Part shown: positions 38,901 to 47,872 of the stretch, in pieces
Position numbering within the stretch: position 1 is the first letter of the stretch
Layout of the letters: each line of letters begins with the position of its first letter
DNA from: Mactromeris polynyma
Lineage: Eukaryota; Mollusca; Bivalvia; Venerida; Mactridae
Direction of reading: 5' to 3'
Assembly (NCBI GenBank): GCA_032209605.1
Contig: JASFXZ010000001.1
Span: 18,494,256-18,558,255, forward strand
DNA length: 64,000 nt
Program-made: the position numbers and the translations under genes
Notes under the pieces: model-generated
Told to the model about the DNA's origin: nothing
The model's database searches: none
What the model saw: only the letters and a program-made list of their open reading frames with translations

Positions 38901-41900
38901 GAGTATGTAAGTACACCGCAGAATGTGTTAATTCATCATACAGGAACAATAAATATGTTTACAAAGCAATCTTTTACAAGTTTGTGCGATTTCAAAATGG
39001 TGCACTGGCCATTTGACAAGCATCTGTGCAAATTTCATTTCATTCAAGTTGATGCAGAACCGGGCAAAATCCATCTGACAGCAGACGGAGCAAATATACG
39101 ATCAGAAGCATTCCAGCAGTTAGGTCCTTGGGTCTATGAAGACTGTACCACCAAAATTAACAGAAATTTAAATGGAAACAATGAAGCCATCTTTTACAAC
39201 CTAACATTTCATCGGCAAGCCTCTTTTTACGTACTAACGATCATTTTTCCATTGATTTGTATTGCATTTCTGAGCATTCTAGTATTTATGCTACCGTGTG
39301 ATAGTGGCGAGCGCATTAACTTCTCCATCACAATAATGCTCTCTATGACGGTATTTCTGACAATAATGAAGGATGAGATGCCGAAAACTTCTAACCCTTT
39401 GCCGATTATGTGTATCTTTGTCAGTGTTCTGATTTTAGCCGTTTTTATGAACACTATCGCCAATGCATGTTGCCTAATCATCTATCACAGACCAGATACG
39501 GCTCCTGTCAATACAACATTCACCTTTCTTACCAGTCTGGTCACTCGCACTAAAGGAGGAGGAAGAGTGAACGTGAGTACCGAATCAGGTTGCTATGACA
39601 ACGACAGAATAAAAACTGGTGAGAAGCCACACATGGAGATAACATCAGACCAGGAAAGCAAGATCAACCAGGCCGACCTATCAGATGTTCAAACTCAAAA
39701 GCCTGATGAAGGAATAGGGTCAGAATTATACCCTGATAAAAAGATAACATGGAAAGAGGTCACCGGCGCTATGGACAAAATTATGTTTGTGATGTTGCTA
39801 ATGATACTTATGATTACAACATTTGCCTCATTTATTTGTCTGATATTGGATTCAAGCTATCAGTATGATCAGTAGTACAGTCGAAACCTGTTATGTCGAC
39901 ATTATAGGGACTTGATAAAATATGTTGACATATCCGACTGTAGACATATCCGATTCCAGTACTGGCAAACTTACTCAGTTTGTACGTACGCATTTTTGCT
40001 ATTTTGATGTTGTAAAACTTACTATTTACCTTGCCAATATGCATGAGTGATAAATTTCTAAAATGTGATTCCACCGATGTTGTAGCAATGACAGGTTTTG
40101 AAGACTATTTGTCTTACATTATCATTTCATGAACTTACTTTCCAACTTCGTCCCAGTAACTGGCCCGAGCACATATCACATTCACATAATCCATTTTTGT
40201 TAATGTATTTATCACAGTTTTTGCCACACCCTTCGCAATGCTGAACTTCTCACCCCGCATTGAGAAACTGTAAAATTAATATACTGCATATATCAATAAA
40301 AATTTCAAAAATGCTTGTTTCAAGTCTTGATATTATACGACAATTGTAAGATATAATAAAGTTTCTTAGCAAGAGATCCCTTTTTTAACCCTTTATCCTC
40401 CCCAACCCTATGTTGTATCACAGCCAGGGCCTGTATTCACGAATGTTTTAAGACTGAATCTCAGACTTAGACTTTAAAATGGTAAATATTCATTTTGTTC
40501 CTACGTTATTATTACACAATGTATTTTGATAAAACATGGCAAAACTGTAGAGTGAGTAACAAGAAATATTCAGACAAAAATTAATCTGTTTTGATATAAT
40601 GAAAACGAAATGCTTGTAAATTTAACTTTTGCAATTTTAAAATCTAAGTCTGAGTTTCAGTCTTAAATCGTTTGTGAATATGGGCCCTGGATTTACCTCT
40701 CAATGAATACCATCACACAGTATTATTTTATCAAATTGACAAATCACCAATCAATCACTACATCAGTCAAACATAATACATGTACATGTACTAATTTTTA
40801 CACTGTTGAATTTAACACTATTTTATTTCAATAAATATTTGATGACCATATTAAAAGTGCTGCAATTCCCTAAACAAATGACACATATTGTTTTGGACGG
40901 AAATAAAAACAAGAAATGGGCAATGCCCACAAACCAGGTTTTAAACCTAATTATTTGTAACCAAGGCTCTATTTGTATAATGAATACATGATGATCATCA
41001 ATGCTGCAAAGGTGCCAGAGGTAATACATGCATACAAACACTCCCACTTAGATATATTATATATATATGGAACAACTATACAACAGGTTTGATGTCAATA
41101 CACCCACGAATAGCGAAGATATTAAGTGGAAACTGATTTTAAAATTTTAAGTGACCTTGGACGGAACGAACCAAAAAGCAATCCCAAGCGAGATCTTCAC
41201 ATGTTCTTACTATACACCAAGTTTGATGTCAATATGACCAACAAATCTAAAGTTATTAGCCGGAGAGCAAATTGCAATTTTTAGTAAAGGTGACCTTGAC
41301 CTTTGACAAAACGATTCCAAAAGCGATCCCAAGCGAGCTCTCCACATGTTCTTACTATACACCAAGTTTGATGTCAATATGACCAACAAATCTAAAGTTA
41401 TTCGCCGGAAACCAAATTGCTACTTTAAGTAATGGTGACCTTGACCTTTGGCAGAACGAGTCGAAAAGCAACCCCAAGCAAGCTCTCCACATTTTCTTAC
41501 TATACACCAAGTTTGATGTCAATATGATCAACAAAACAAAAGTTATTCGCCGGGAACCAAATTTCTATTTTTAGTAACAGTGACCTTGACCTTTGTCAGG
41601 ACGAACCCAAAAGTAATCCCAAGCGAGCTCTCCACATGTTCTTACTGTACACCAAGTTTGATGTCAATATGTTCAAAGAAACTCAAGTAATTCGCCGGAA
41701 ACCAAACTGCTATTTTTAGTAATAGTGACCTTGACCTTCGTCAGAACAGGTCCAAAAGCAATCCCAAGCAAGCTCTCCACATGTTCTTTCTGTACATCAA
41801 GTTTGATGTCAATATGATCAACGAAACTCAAGTTATTCGCCGGAAACCAAATTGCTAGTTTTAGTAACAGTGACCTTGACCTTTGTTGGACCGAACCCAA

Positions 41901-44900
41901 AAGCAATCCCAAGCGAGCTCTCCACATGTTCTTACTGTACACCAAGTTTGATGTCAATATGATCAATGTAACTCAAGTTATTCGCCGGAAACCAAATTTC
42001 TATTTTAAGTAATGGTGACCTTGACCTTTGTCGGACCGAACCCAAAAGCAATCCCAAGCGAGCTCTCCACATGTTCTTACTGTACACCAAGTTTGATGTC
42101 AATATGATCAATGTAACTCAAGTTATTCGCCGGAAACCAAATTGCTATTTTTAGTAACGGTGACCTTGACCTTTGTCGGACCGAACCCAAAAGCAATCCC
42201 AAGTGAGCTCTCAACATGTTCTTACTATACACCAAGTTTGATGTCAATATGATCAATGTAACTAAAGTTATTCGCCGGAAACCAAATTTCTATTTTTAGT
42301 AATGGTGACCTTGACCTTTGTCGGACCGAACCCAAAAGCAATCCCAAGCGAGCTCTACACATGTTCTTACTGTACACCAAGTTTGATGTCAATATGATCA
42401 ATGTAACTCAAGTTATTCGCCGACAACCAAATTTCTATTTTTAGTAACAGTGACCTTGACCTTTGTCGGACCGAACCCAAAAGCAATCCCAAGCGAGCTC
42501 TCCATATGTTCTTACTGTACACCAAGTTTGGTTACAATATGATCAACAGAACTCAAGTTATTCGCCGGAAACCACCCAGTTTGACGCCCGCCCGCCGCCC
42601 GCCCGCCCGCCCAACGACATCACCATTCTAATAACCTGGTTTTTTTCAAAAACCTGGTTAAAAATTGGCAATTGCGATAAAAACCTGTATTACAGTATAT
42701 CGAGTATACAATTTTTACCTGCAGTCAAGTATGATAATGACATCTTTGGGTCCACTTGTAGCAGCAATATACCAGGGACGCACTCTCGGATCATAATCGT
42801 TATAAAACCCTGCAAAATTAGTGGACCACTCTCTACCTGGATATATTCTAACAATGCCAGCAATCGATCCAAAGTATTGCCATCTGAAAATTAATGGTCA
42901 TTATATATTGGGCATTATTCTTTTATCTATATTAGAATTAATCATACACATTATTTCATATATACAATTTTTATTCCTTCAATTGACATTTACTGTGCCA
43001 TTGTATAATGCTTTTAGAGTTAATGGTTATCTTTAAATTTAAAATATATTCTTTGAGTGTCTGTCGATATGAAAATTTGAAAGTAAATATTGTCAGATAT
43101 CCTGATGTTACAATTTATTATTTGTGCGTGTGTGAATGCTTGTTTGTTTGTGCATGTGTTTTGGTTATTTATCTTGTTAATAGAAGGCCATATTGTAAAT
43201 AAGATGTACAACTTTATTGTGAATCTTAATATGTTACCTTCTGAAAATAAAGAATTTATTATTATTATTAAGACAGCCATACAATTTGGAATGTATGATT
43301 CATTGTAGAGAAATCTAGCTGGGTTACAACCAAATCAGGGTCAATACAGGGTCACAAACAATCTCAAGTCCATACTAAGTGTCCCCAAAATTTAAAAATC
43401 CCCTTAAATTATTTAAGATTTCCATGAACTTTTATTCATAAAGAAACAATTTGAATGTTGTTTTTACATAAAGATTCAAGATTAGTCTGCTGTATGAATA
43501 ATATTTATGAAAGCATCGTGAATGCATATTTGAATTAAAACTTAATATGGATTTAACTCAGCTGAGTTAGAGAGAATTAGACAGAGGGAGTACATGCACT
43601 CAGATTGAGATTTTGTGTGAACCCTATCTGTGTTCTTGGACCAGTGGCCAGTACATTTCCTGGCAAATGATAGACTACCTCTTGAAATGAATGACAGATG
43701 GGAAATTGATGATTTTATATGAATAGTCTTCAACTCAATCATAGTCTCATATTGATTCACTTTACATTGCAATATGTCTAAGCTTGGGACTTGCTCATTG
43801 CAAATCATGTGGCATTCAAACTGAATATTCTTTACAACTTAGCGCCAAGTATACCAAATCAATTAATTTTCTGTATAAAGGAGTACTTAATTTGTTGAGA
43901 ACAGCAAATTGCCCGTAGTTCATCAATACATCTGTATTTGCAAAATACAAATAAACAAAGCGATATATTTGAATATACAAATAAAGAAAATAAATATCAC
44001 ATGGATAAGTGTGTAAATAGGGTGATGAAAGCGAGACAGGTGTATCAATGCCTTCATGTGTATTCAGATAGACCAGTTTCACGTTCACTCCTCAGTATTG
44101 ACACAGGAATACTGACTGGTGAGCTTCAGATAATCAATAAAACCATGCCTCAGACAATGTTACATGCTGACTTGATATTAATGAAAAACAAATTTATTCC
44201 TTCATTATGTACAGTCTGTAGTTCTTTAATAATTGAAGTCAGTAATGCATTCCAAGTTCCAATGTTTAATTAATCAACAAGTCTCACAGTTTCCCCAGCA
44301 CTTTAACCAATCTATGAAATCTTGCTCAGTTGTTGTTTGATACTAAAATTCTAACTTCAATTTAAGCTAAACAAAAGATGTTTGTAAAACATTATGCCCC
44401 TGATGACCTTGAACTTTGACCCTGTGACCCAAAAATCAATAGGGTTCCTCTGCTACCCAAGATGAATGTGTGGACCAAGTTTGATGATGATAGGTCAAGC
44501 AGTTCTGAGTTACTGATCGGAAACTAAAAGGTTTTGGACCGACTGACCGACAGACAGACCAACCAATAGACCAACCGTGTGCAAACCAATATGCCCTCTC
44601 TTCTTCAAAGGGGGGCATAAATATGACGCAAATAATTATTTCATAAAAAAAATATCTTCATGTCATTTAAAGTCATGAAATATAATTGCCCATTGGGCTT
44701 TCATGAATTGAACTGTAATAAAATTTTGTCTTAAAAAAGGAGGTAATGGATAGATTTTAGATTTAGGTTTGATTTTATTTTTCCTGTGTCTTTTGTAACA
44801 GAAACCCAAAAGTTTAGCAGAAAATATGGTAAACTTCCTGTTTTTCACTAGTATTCACTTAATGTGTAGCCTATGAGTAAGGTCATTTCCCTGGTTTTCA

Positions 44901-47550
44901 TTAAAGAGAGTTTCTGAATAAAGGTACCCCAGATATTGTTTCCCACGAATAGAGTCTTCAAATATTGTTACCCAAGAGTCGGGTCAACTTTCTGGTTTTC
45001 TTTGAAGAGAATATCCAAATATTGTTACCTAAGAGTCGGGTCAATTTTCTTGTTTTCTTTGAAGAGAATATCCAAATATTGTTACCTAAGAGTCGGGTCA
45101 ACTTTCTGGTTTTCTTTGAAGAGAATATCCAAATATTCTTACCTAAGAGTCGGGTCAATTTTCTTGTTTTCTTTAAAGAGAGTATCCAAATATTGTTACC
45201 TAAGAGTTGTGTCAATTTTCTCGTTTTCTTATAAAAGAGTATCCAAATATTGTTACCTAAGAGTTGTGTCAACTTTCTGGTTTTCTTTGAAGAGAGTATC
45301 CAAATATTCTTACCTAAGAGTCGGGTCAATTTTCTGGTTTTCTTTAAAGAGAGTATCAAGTTCAGCAGTGAAATATGTTGTATTTATAGTACTCATATCA
45401 TCTCTGGGGACTTCATCAGCAATCTTCACAGTTGACTGGTCCCAACTTACTTGTTGTTTGAAGTATCTATAATTACCAAAAACAAACATTTTACAACCTT
45501 TTTGATAGATACATTTCTATATTCTAGCCTTTAAATCTTATTTTAATACATTTCCATCTTATAAATTTCAATGACAATACAAAACTAGCACTAATTTTGC
45601 TACAAATTTACAGGTTACATCCCACCAGAATCATAATCATTGTTTCAAACCAAAAGTTCAATATCAAAACATTCAAATATGAGCGCCGCTGTACAAATTC
45701 CAACCTCTTCCATTAGTGACGTCATTTCAAGAAAACGTGACATGAGATGTCACTTTTTGCAAGCAGGAACCATGTTTACTCCAGATGCTCACTTCGTTTT
45801 CATATTGCCATTTGAGGCAAATATAGCTTACTGTCAGTACATGGTGACGTCACATGTGATGTTTTCTGGAAATAACGTCACTCAAAGAAGAGGTTGGAAA
45901 TTGTACATAAACGCAAATATAGTATTGCACGTTCTGTCATCAGACTGCAATTCTTACTGTAACCTTGTTGTAATAAATGTATTTGTTCAAATTTTCATCA
46001 AAATTAGTACAGAGCAGCAAAAAAAGTTCATACGGGTTAAATTTTCGTTCCTTAGGCAATCTTTCTGGAATATCTGAATCAGCATAGATGTCCTGTGGCA
46101 GATTGGACAGTTTGTCAACTCCTGCACTGTCATTTGGTAAGAGGAATTTGTCATGCAATTGTTGAACTTTCTCAACTAATCTCTGAAATGCATATATCCA
46201 CAGTTATATCCACAGTTATATAACATTTTAAAGCAACAACAGGCTGTCACTAAACCATTATTTCAATAAAAACATTTTTTTTATCATTTTAATGTTTGTC
46301 ATCTTAATGTTGGCAAATGAAAACAGTCTAAATGATATTTGTTCACTATTCTACAACCATTAATTACCATTGATGTATGGAAACTTCTCAGAATAGTATA
46401 TTAGTTATGTATATTCTGCCGAAAACCATACCATCAGTGAGTGGCTATAGGTTTCAAAAATATAAAAATGCCAATAATATTTTTTAATATTAGCCAGAAT
46501 TTTTCCTCATTGACTGAAGTACATGTTTATAACCTTTCCTATTAAAGTAAGCAATTCTCATTTGATTGATTCAAACATATTTATGTTCATGAAATGCCTG
46601 AAATCACAAATTTACAAACTCTTTGACTTGCTAATATATTCATGAGTACATTAGTTATATATAAAGATGTTTGCCAAAAAATGTTGAGAAAACATGATTG
46701 TTGAATGAATTCTGAACGCTCCAATATAGAAATTTAAGAATTATACTTTCCAACCAAAATACCCTGTATGACCATACCTGTAATGTACTTATCATGAAGT
46801 AATTACCTCAGCAGCTTTTTTCTTCTGTTCAAAATAATTAGCGAGGTTATCTTTGACCACTTTCACTATATCGTCTCCATTTTTGGTATCAGACATGTAA
46901 GAGGCTTGATCTAAGTAACCCTGTGTGTAATGTTGGTTAATTCCATCATACGCAAGCTGAAACATACAAAAGATGAGAGATAAAATATGAGTGTAGAGAT
47001 AGCAGTGTAGAGATAGCAGTGTAGAGATAGTGGTGTAGAGATAGCAGTGTAGAGATAGTGGTGTAGAGATAGCAGTGTAGAGATAGCAGTGTAGAGGAGA
47101 TAGCAGTGTAGAGATAGCAGTGTAGAGGTAGTGGTGTAGAGATAGCAGTGTAGAGATAGTGGTGTAGAGATAGCAGTGTAGAGATAGCAGTGTAGAGGAG
47201 ATAGCAGTGTAGAGATAGCAGTGTAGAGATAGTGGTGTAGAGATAGCAGTGTAGAGAAAGCAGTGTAGAGATATCAATGCAGAGATAGCATAAATGCAGG
47301 TCCTTTAGTGACCTTCACACAAAGTTCATGTGAACATATTGAATAAATACCCAGAAAGTGCCTGATTTTGTTGAAAAGGGATAAGTTGGCTCACCTGAAG
47401 TATGTAATTCTCAATAAGCACGGCCCAATTTTGAACGTCCCCTTCCAGGGTTCCGACATCATGTTTCTCTTCGCCAGGATATTTTTCCTTCGTGACTCTT
47501 ACAGCGCTCACAAAAAGAACAGCAACATACAATATCTGCAATCTGCCCAT
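23974..47550 (-). CDS. CACNA2D: Voltage-gated calcium channel alpha2-delta subunit (VWA + Cache)
   Basis: Auxiliary subunit that traffics and tunes Cav1/Cav2 channels at the cell surface. I reconstructed 22 coding exons (high to low): 47395-47550, 46807-46956, 46034-46182, 45314-45466, 42719-42883, 40139-40267, 35661-35789, 35254-35375, 34455-34558, 33839-34092, 33199-33343, 32191-32340, 31910-31966, 31508-31576, 30140-30480, 29304-29459, 28313-28527, 27373-27574, 26552-26762, 25763-25901, 24709-24871, 23974-24181. All junctions are GT-AG, phases agree, and the total is 3567 nt, 1188 aa plus stop. Signal peptide at 1-20. A VWA-N region follows, then VWA with intact MIDAS D256-C-S258-F-S260, T340 and D371 (ATDG). 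Cache/alpha2 domains contain 'YLDAWGLGIMVTHAIPV' and 'TIGVVGIDATLDKIENFL'. The hydrophobic C-terminal tail suggests GPI anchoring or a membrane span. Before the VWA domain the gabapentin-type RRR reads RVR, as in alpha2-delta-3/4-like proteins. Paralogue not assigned. Confidence 0.95.
25050..25425. repeat. 23-bp minisatellite in alpha2-delta intron 20
   Basis: Alternating units gtcattatgtaaaggtcgtt(gta) and gacattatgtaaaggtcttt(ata), about 16 copies. Confidence 0.93.
25930..26235. repeat. Degenerate repeat in alpha2-delta intron 19
   Basis: A ~60-bp segment (cagaacatagtacattgtat ... agtatagtatagcatagaac) is duplicated at 25976 and 26037, followed by diverged 'agaatagaac' pentamer-like tract. 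The 192-codon minus frame through it includes true exon 20 only at its end. Confidence 0.75.
26795..26964. mobile_element. CAGTAAAACC-ended element family D, copy 2
   Basis: 170 bp, begins CAGTAAAACCTCAATAATAC and ends AGTGAGGTTTTACTG, with TA flanks on both sides (aata/tata). The interior repeats 'ttgaggtggtctt'. In alpha2-delta intron 18. TA flanks and ends fit pogo/Tigger-type MITEs. Confidence 0.88.
28781..28906. mobile_element. Palindromic element family I in alpha2-delta intron 16
   Basis: 126 bp; left arm tacaggagattgtagcaatg ... taggttattgcccctttta, right arm tagaaggggtcataacctac ... aaaatctcctgta. Arms of about 50 bp around a short AT-rich centre. Confidence 0.85.
30530..31450. repeat. 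29-bp minisatellite in alpha2-delta intron 14
   Basis: About 31 copies of tctgtatacattgtatctac(atacagtaa), filling most of intron 14 (30481-31507). Left units alternate with 'tatattctatctacatatag' variants. Confidence 0.96.
32470..33075. repeat. 33-bp minisatellite plus diverged tail in alpha2-delta intron 11
   Basis: Nine near-identical 33-bp units (ctatgacattctctggatca ... gacttgtg) are followed to about 33075 by diverged 'ctatgacatactcagg' and 'ttctcaagattatgatattc' units, including a duplicated ~95-bp block. The period is a multiple of 3, so it gives an apparent 11-residue-repeat frame that is not supported as coding. Confidence 0.94.
33402..33644. mobile_element. Palindromic element family E, copy 1
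   Basis: Begins ccagggcccgtattcacaaa and ends tttgtgaataccggcccagg. Inner ends 'agactgaatctcagactta' and 'aaagtctaagt' continue the inverted repeat. In alpha2-delta intron 10. A second copy at 40424-40690 has its interior in the opposite orientation relative to the ends. Confidence 0.9.
34630..35025. repeat. 40-bp minisatellite in alpha2-delta intron 8
   Basis: About 10 copies of acagtataatatcatacaaa(tattgactgtccagctgtac), some with gttgacagttgag in place of attgactgtccag. Confidence 0.95.
35055..35130 (+). repeat. tRNA-like SINE head relic
   Basis: An A-box-like cagttagctcagtcagtaaa followed by degenerate T-arm sequence (gttaggttaaacactgggtg). Similar to the better copy at 58377. Relic. 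Confidence 0.45.
35933..36619. mobile_element. Foldback element family C, copy 2
   Basis: 687 bp, ends atggtggcatatttctgcca and actggtggcagaaatatgct. It lies in alpha2-delta intron 6. The bases on either side (35863-35932 and 36621-36685) are a ~65-bp direct duplication (cacaattacacacagtgag in both), far longer than a normal target-site duplication. Confidence 0.9.
37400..37560 (-). repeat. Possible tRNA-derived SINE in alpha2-delta intron 6
   Basis: The minus strand has an A-box-like tctcaagtggtagaggg and a B-box-like ggtgggtccaagcc at roughly tRNA spacing. Degenerate. Confidence 0.45.
38535..38597 (+). other. In-frame signal-peptide-like leader ending in TAA
   Basis: ATG at 38535 encodes MEINYTFLIIVLGIGSGSFS, which looks like a complete secretory signal peptide. 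A TAA stop follows at 38595-38597. The same frame then continues AQSYDNITS into the receptor frame at 38625 (90 nt downstream, multiple of 3). It is either a broken start of the receptor gene or a chance leader, if the real first exon is spliced in at the weak acceptor ttttcataag. Confidence 0.75.
38625..39875 (+). CDS. Intronless Cys-loop (nicotinic-type) receptor subunit, nested antisense gene
   Basis: 416 aa from this ATG. Extracellular domain: 13-residue Cys loop C121-C135 with WPFD at 128-131; WTPS (80-83) in loop A where nicotinic subunits usually have WxPD. There is no vicinal Cys pair in loop C and no obvious loop-B Trp, so it is non-alpha-like and possibly does not bind acetylcholine. 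M1 ~201-223, M2 ~231-250 preceded by GER (the -1' Glu typical of cation channels), M3 ~259-287, a short cytoplasmic loop, and M4 ~387-408. The frame ends at TAG 39873. No intron interrupts a gene class that normally has several, so it may have arisen by retroposition. It lies wholly within intron 6 (35790-40138) of the alpha2-delta gene, opposite strand. The 5' end is doubtful because a stop separates it from the leader at 38535. It may be a pseudogene, but the body is otherwise undamaged. Confidence 0.85.
   Translation: MKNNLFNSYDSTIIPLQNQSGTMNVNFVISLSAMPQVDTINSWVKLTMSINVTWTDEKLTWEPSQYDSIQQMMQPTDSIWTPSFVLGSGQSHEYVSTPQNVLIHHTGTINMFTKQSFTSLCDFKMVHWPFDKHLCKFHFIQVDAEPGKIHLTADGANIRSEAFQQLGPWVYEDCTTKINRNLNGNNEAIFYNLTFHRQASFYVLTIIFPLICIAFLSILVFMLPCDSGERINFSITIMLSMTVFLTIMKDEMPKTSNPLPIMCIFVSVLILAVFMNTIANACCLIIYHRPDTAPVNTTFTFLTSLVTRTKGGGRVNVSTESGCYDNDRIKTGEKPHMEITSDQESKINQADLSDVQTQKPDEGIGSELYPDKKITWKEVTGAMDKIMFVMLLMILMITTFASFICLILDSSYQYDQ
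39878..39960. mobile_element. One end of a CAGTCGAAACC-type DNA element
   Basis: CAGTCGAAACCTGTTATGTC begins 3 bp after the receptor stop codon and resembles pogo/Tigger-like termini. It contains 'gacatatccga' repeats. I could not find a matching right end. Confidence 0.45.
40295..40300 (+). promoter_or_regulatory. First canonical AATAAA after the receptor frame
   Basis: The first plus-strand AATAAA I find after the stop at 39875. A second is at 40355. Both lie beyond alpha2-delta exon 6 (40139-40267), so a transcript ending here would be antisense to that exon. Confidence 0.35.
40424..40690. mobile_element. Palindromic element family E, copy 2
   Basis: Begins ccagggcctgtattcacgaa and ends cgtttgtgaatatgggccct. 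Interior inverted relative to the copy at 33402. In alpha2-delta intron 5. Confidence 0.9.
41080..42600. repeat. ~145-bp tandem repeat, about 10 units, with AGGTCA half-sites
   Basis: The phrase ccaagtttgatgtcaatatg recurs every 144-146 bp. Units share 'gttattcgccggaaaccaaa', 'gtgaccttgacctttg', and 'aatcccaagcgagctctcca'. Nine units carry TGACCTTGACCT, the complement of AGGTCAAGGTCA (two half-sites with no spacer, including TCAAGGTCA). The array ends in a cccgcccg tract at about 42590. In alpha2-delta intron 5. Confidence 0.95.
44400..44625. repeat. Dispersed repeat with 'gaccttgaactttgaccctg' and 'gaccgacagacagacc'
   Basis: Shares phrases with the 145-bp array (accaagtttgatg, ctgatcggaaac) and has a degenerate cagac/gaccga tail. 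Similar phrases recur at 51240-51600 and 52690-52880. An interspersed family, class unknown. Confidence 0.6.
44940..45370 (-). repeat. 60-bp tandem array of the 3' end of alpha2-delta exon 4 plus its splice donor
   Basis: On the minus strand exon 4 ends GATACTCTCTTTAAAGAAAA CCAGAAAATTGACCCGACTC TTAG before gtaagaatatttg. The same exon end and donor are then repeated six more times at 60-bp steps down to about 44945, as (tattctcttcaaagaaaacc ... actcttag|gtaacaatatttg). The first unit (45314-45358) is the true exon end: its phase joins exon 5 correctly. In the exon-4 frame every unused donor reads CTT AGG TAA, a stop. Confidence 0.92.
45675..45925. mobile_element. Palindromic element family F with TGACGTCA ends, copy 1
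   Basis: Left: gtacaaattccaacctcttc, then attagtgacgtcatttcaag; right: gaaataacgtcactcaaag, then agaggttggaaattgtac. Outermost bases (gagcgccgct / acgc) extend the inverted repeat weakly. Copy 2 at 59440-59670. In alpha2-delta intron 3. Confidence 0.88.
46990..47285. repeat. 15-bp minisatellite in alpha2-delta intron 1
   Basis: About 19 units of agatagcagtgtaga, with 'agatagtggtgtaga' variants and 3-bp insertions (agaggag). A larger block is duplicated. Confidence 0.95.
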
Positions 47551-47581
47551 ATCTGTCCCTGTTTATTCTATCTTGCATAAT
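47551..47581 (-). other. 5' UTR part of the first coding exon, with overlapping uORF
   Basis: On the minus strand an acceptor (ttttgtttcag) ends at 47582, so the first coding exon is preceded by an upstream non-coding exon. The leader ATTATGCAAGAT contains an ATG 28 nt before the main start, out of frame, which could act as an overlapping upstream ORF. The promoter is probably beyond the 31-bp array, past about 49000. Confidence 0.55.
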
Positions 47582-47607
47582 CTGAAACAAAATAAAGGTA
47601 AGGTATG

Positions 47608-47872
47608 GTGGCATATTTCTGCCACCAGTTAACTACTTAATTAACTAGAAAATTGTGCGGTTAACTAGATAAGTATCTTGACAAATTTTCATACCAGATA
47701 AATATCTTAACAAGAAAAATTGTTGGAAAGTGCCCACAACTGTCACCACTTACCCACTTAAACCCAGTACAGACAATCTATTTTAGATAAGTGTTAAGTA
47801 GTTAACGCGATAAATATGTAGTTAACTACGTAATTATCTAGTTAATTAAGTTTTTAACGAGTTACATATCTA
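47608..47872. mobile_element. Foldback element family C, copy 3 (truncated)
   Basis: The left end tatggtggcatatttctgcc and the inner gtgcccacaactgtcaccac match copies 1 and 2. The element then runs directly into the 31-bp array at 'atctagttaggtcacataac' and has no right end. Confidence 0.85.

Noticed and set aside
41673..41966. 97-codon minus frame with internal repetition
   Set aside because: Lies within the 145-bp array and merely repeats with it.
44936..45472. Plus-strand 178-codon frame with a 20-residue repeat
   Set aside because: Antisense shadow of the 60-bp array derived from alpha2-delta exon 4.
46792..47277. 161-codon minus frame as one exon
   Set aside because: Only 46807-46956 is real coding (exon 2); the rest is the 15-bp repeat read through the acceptor.
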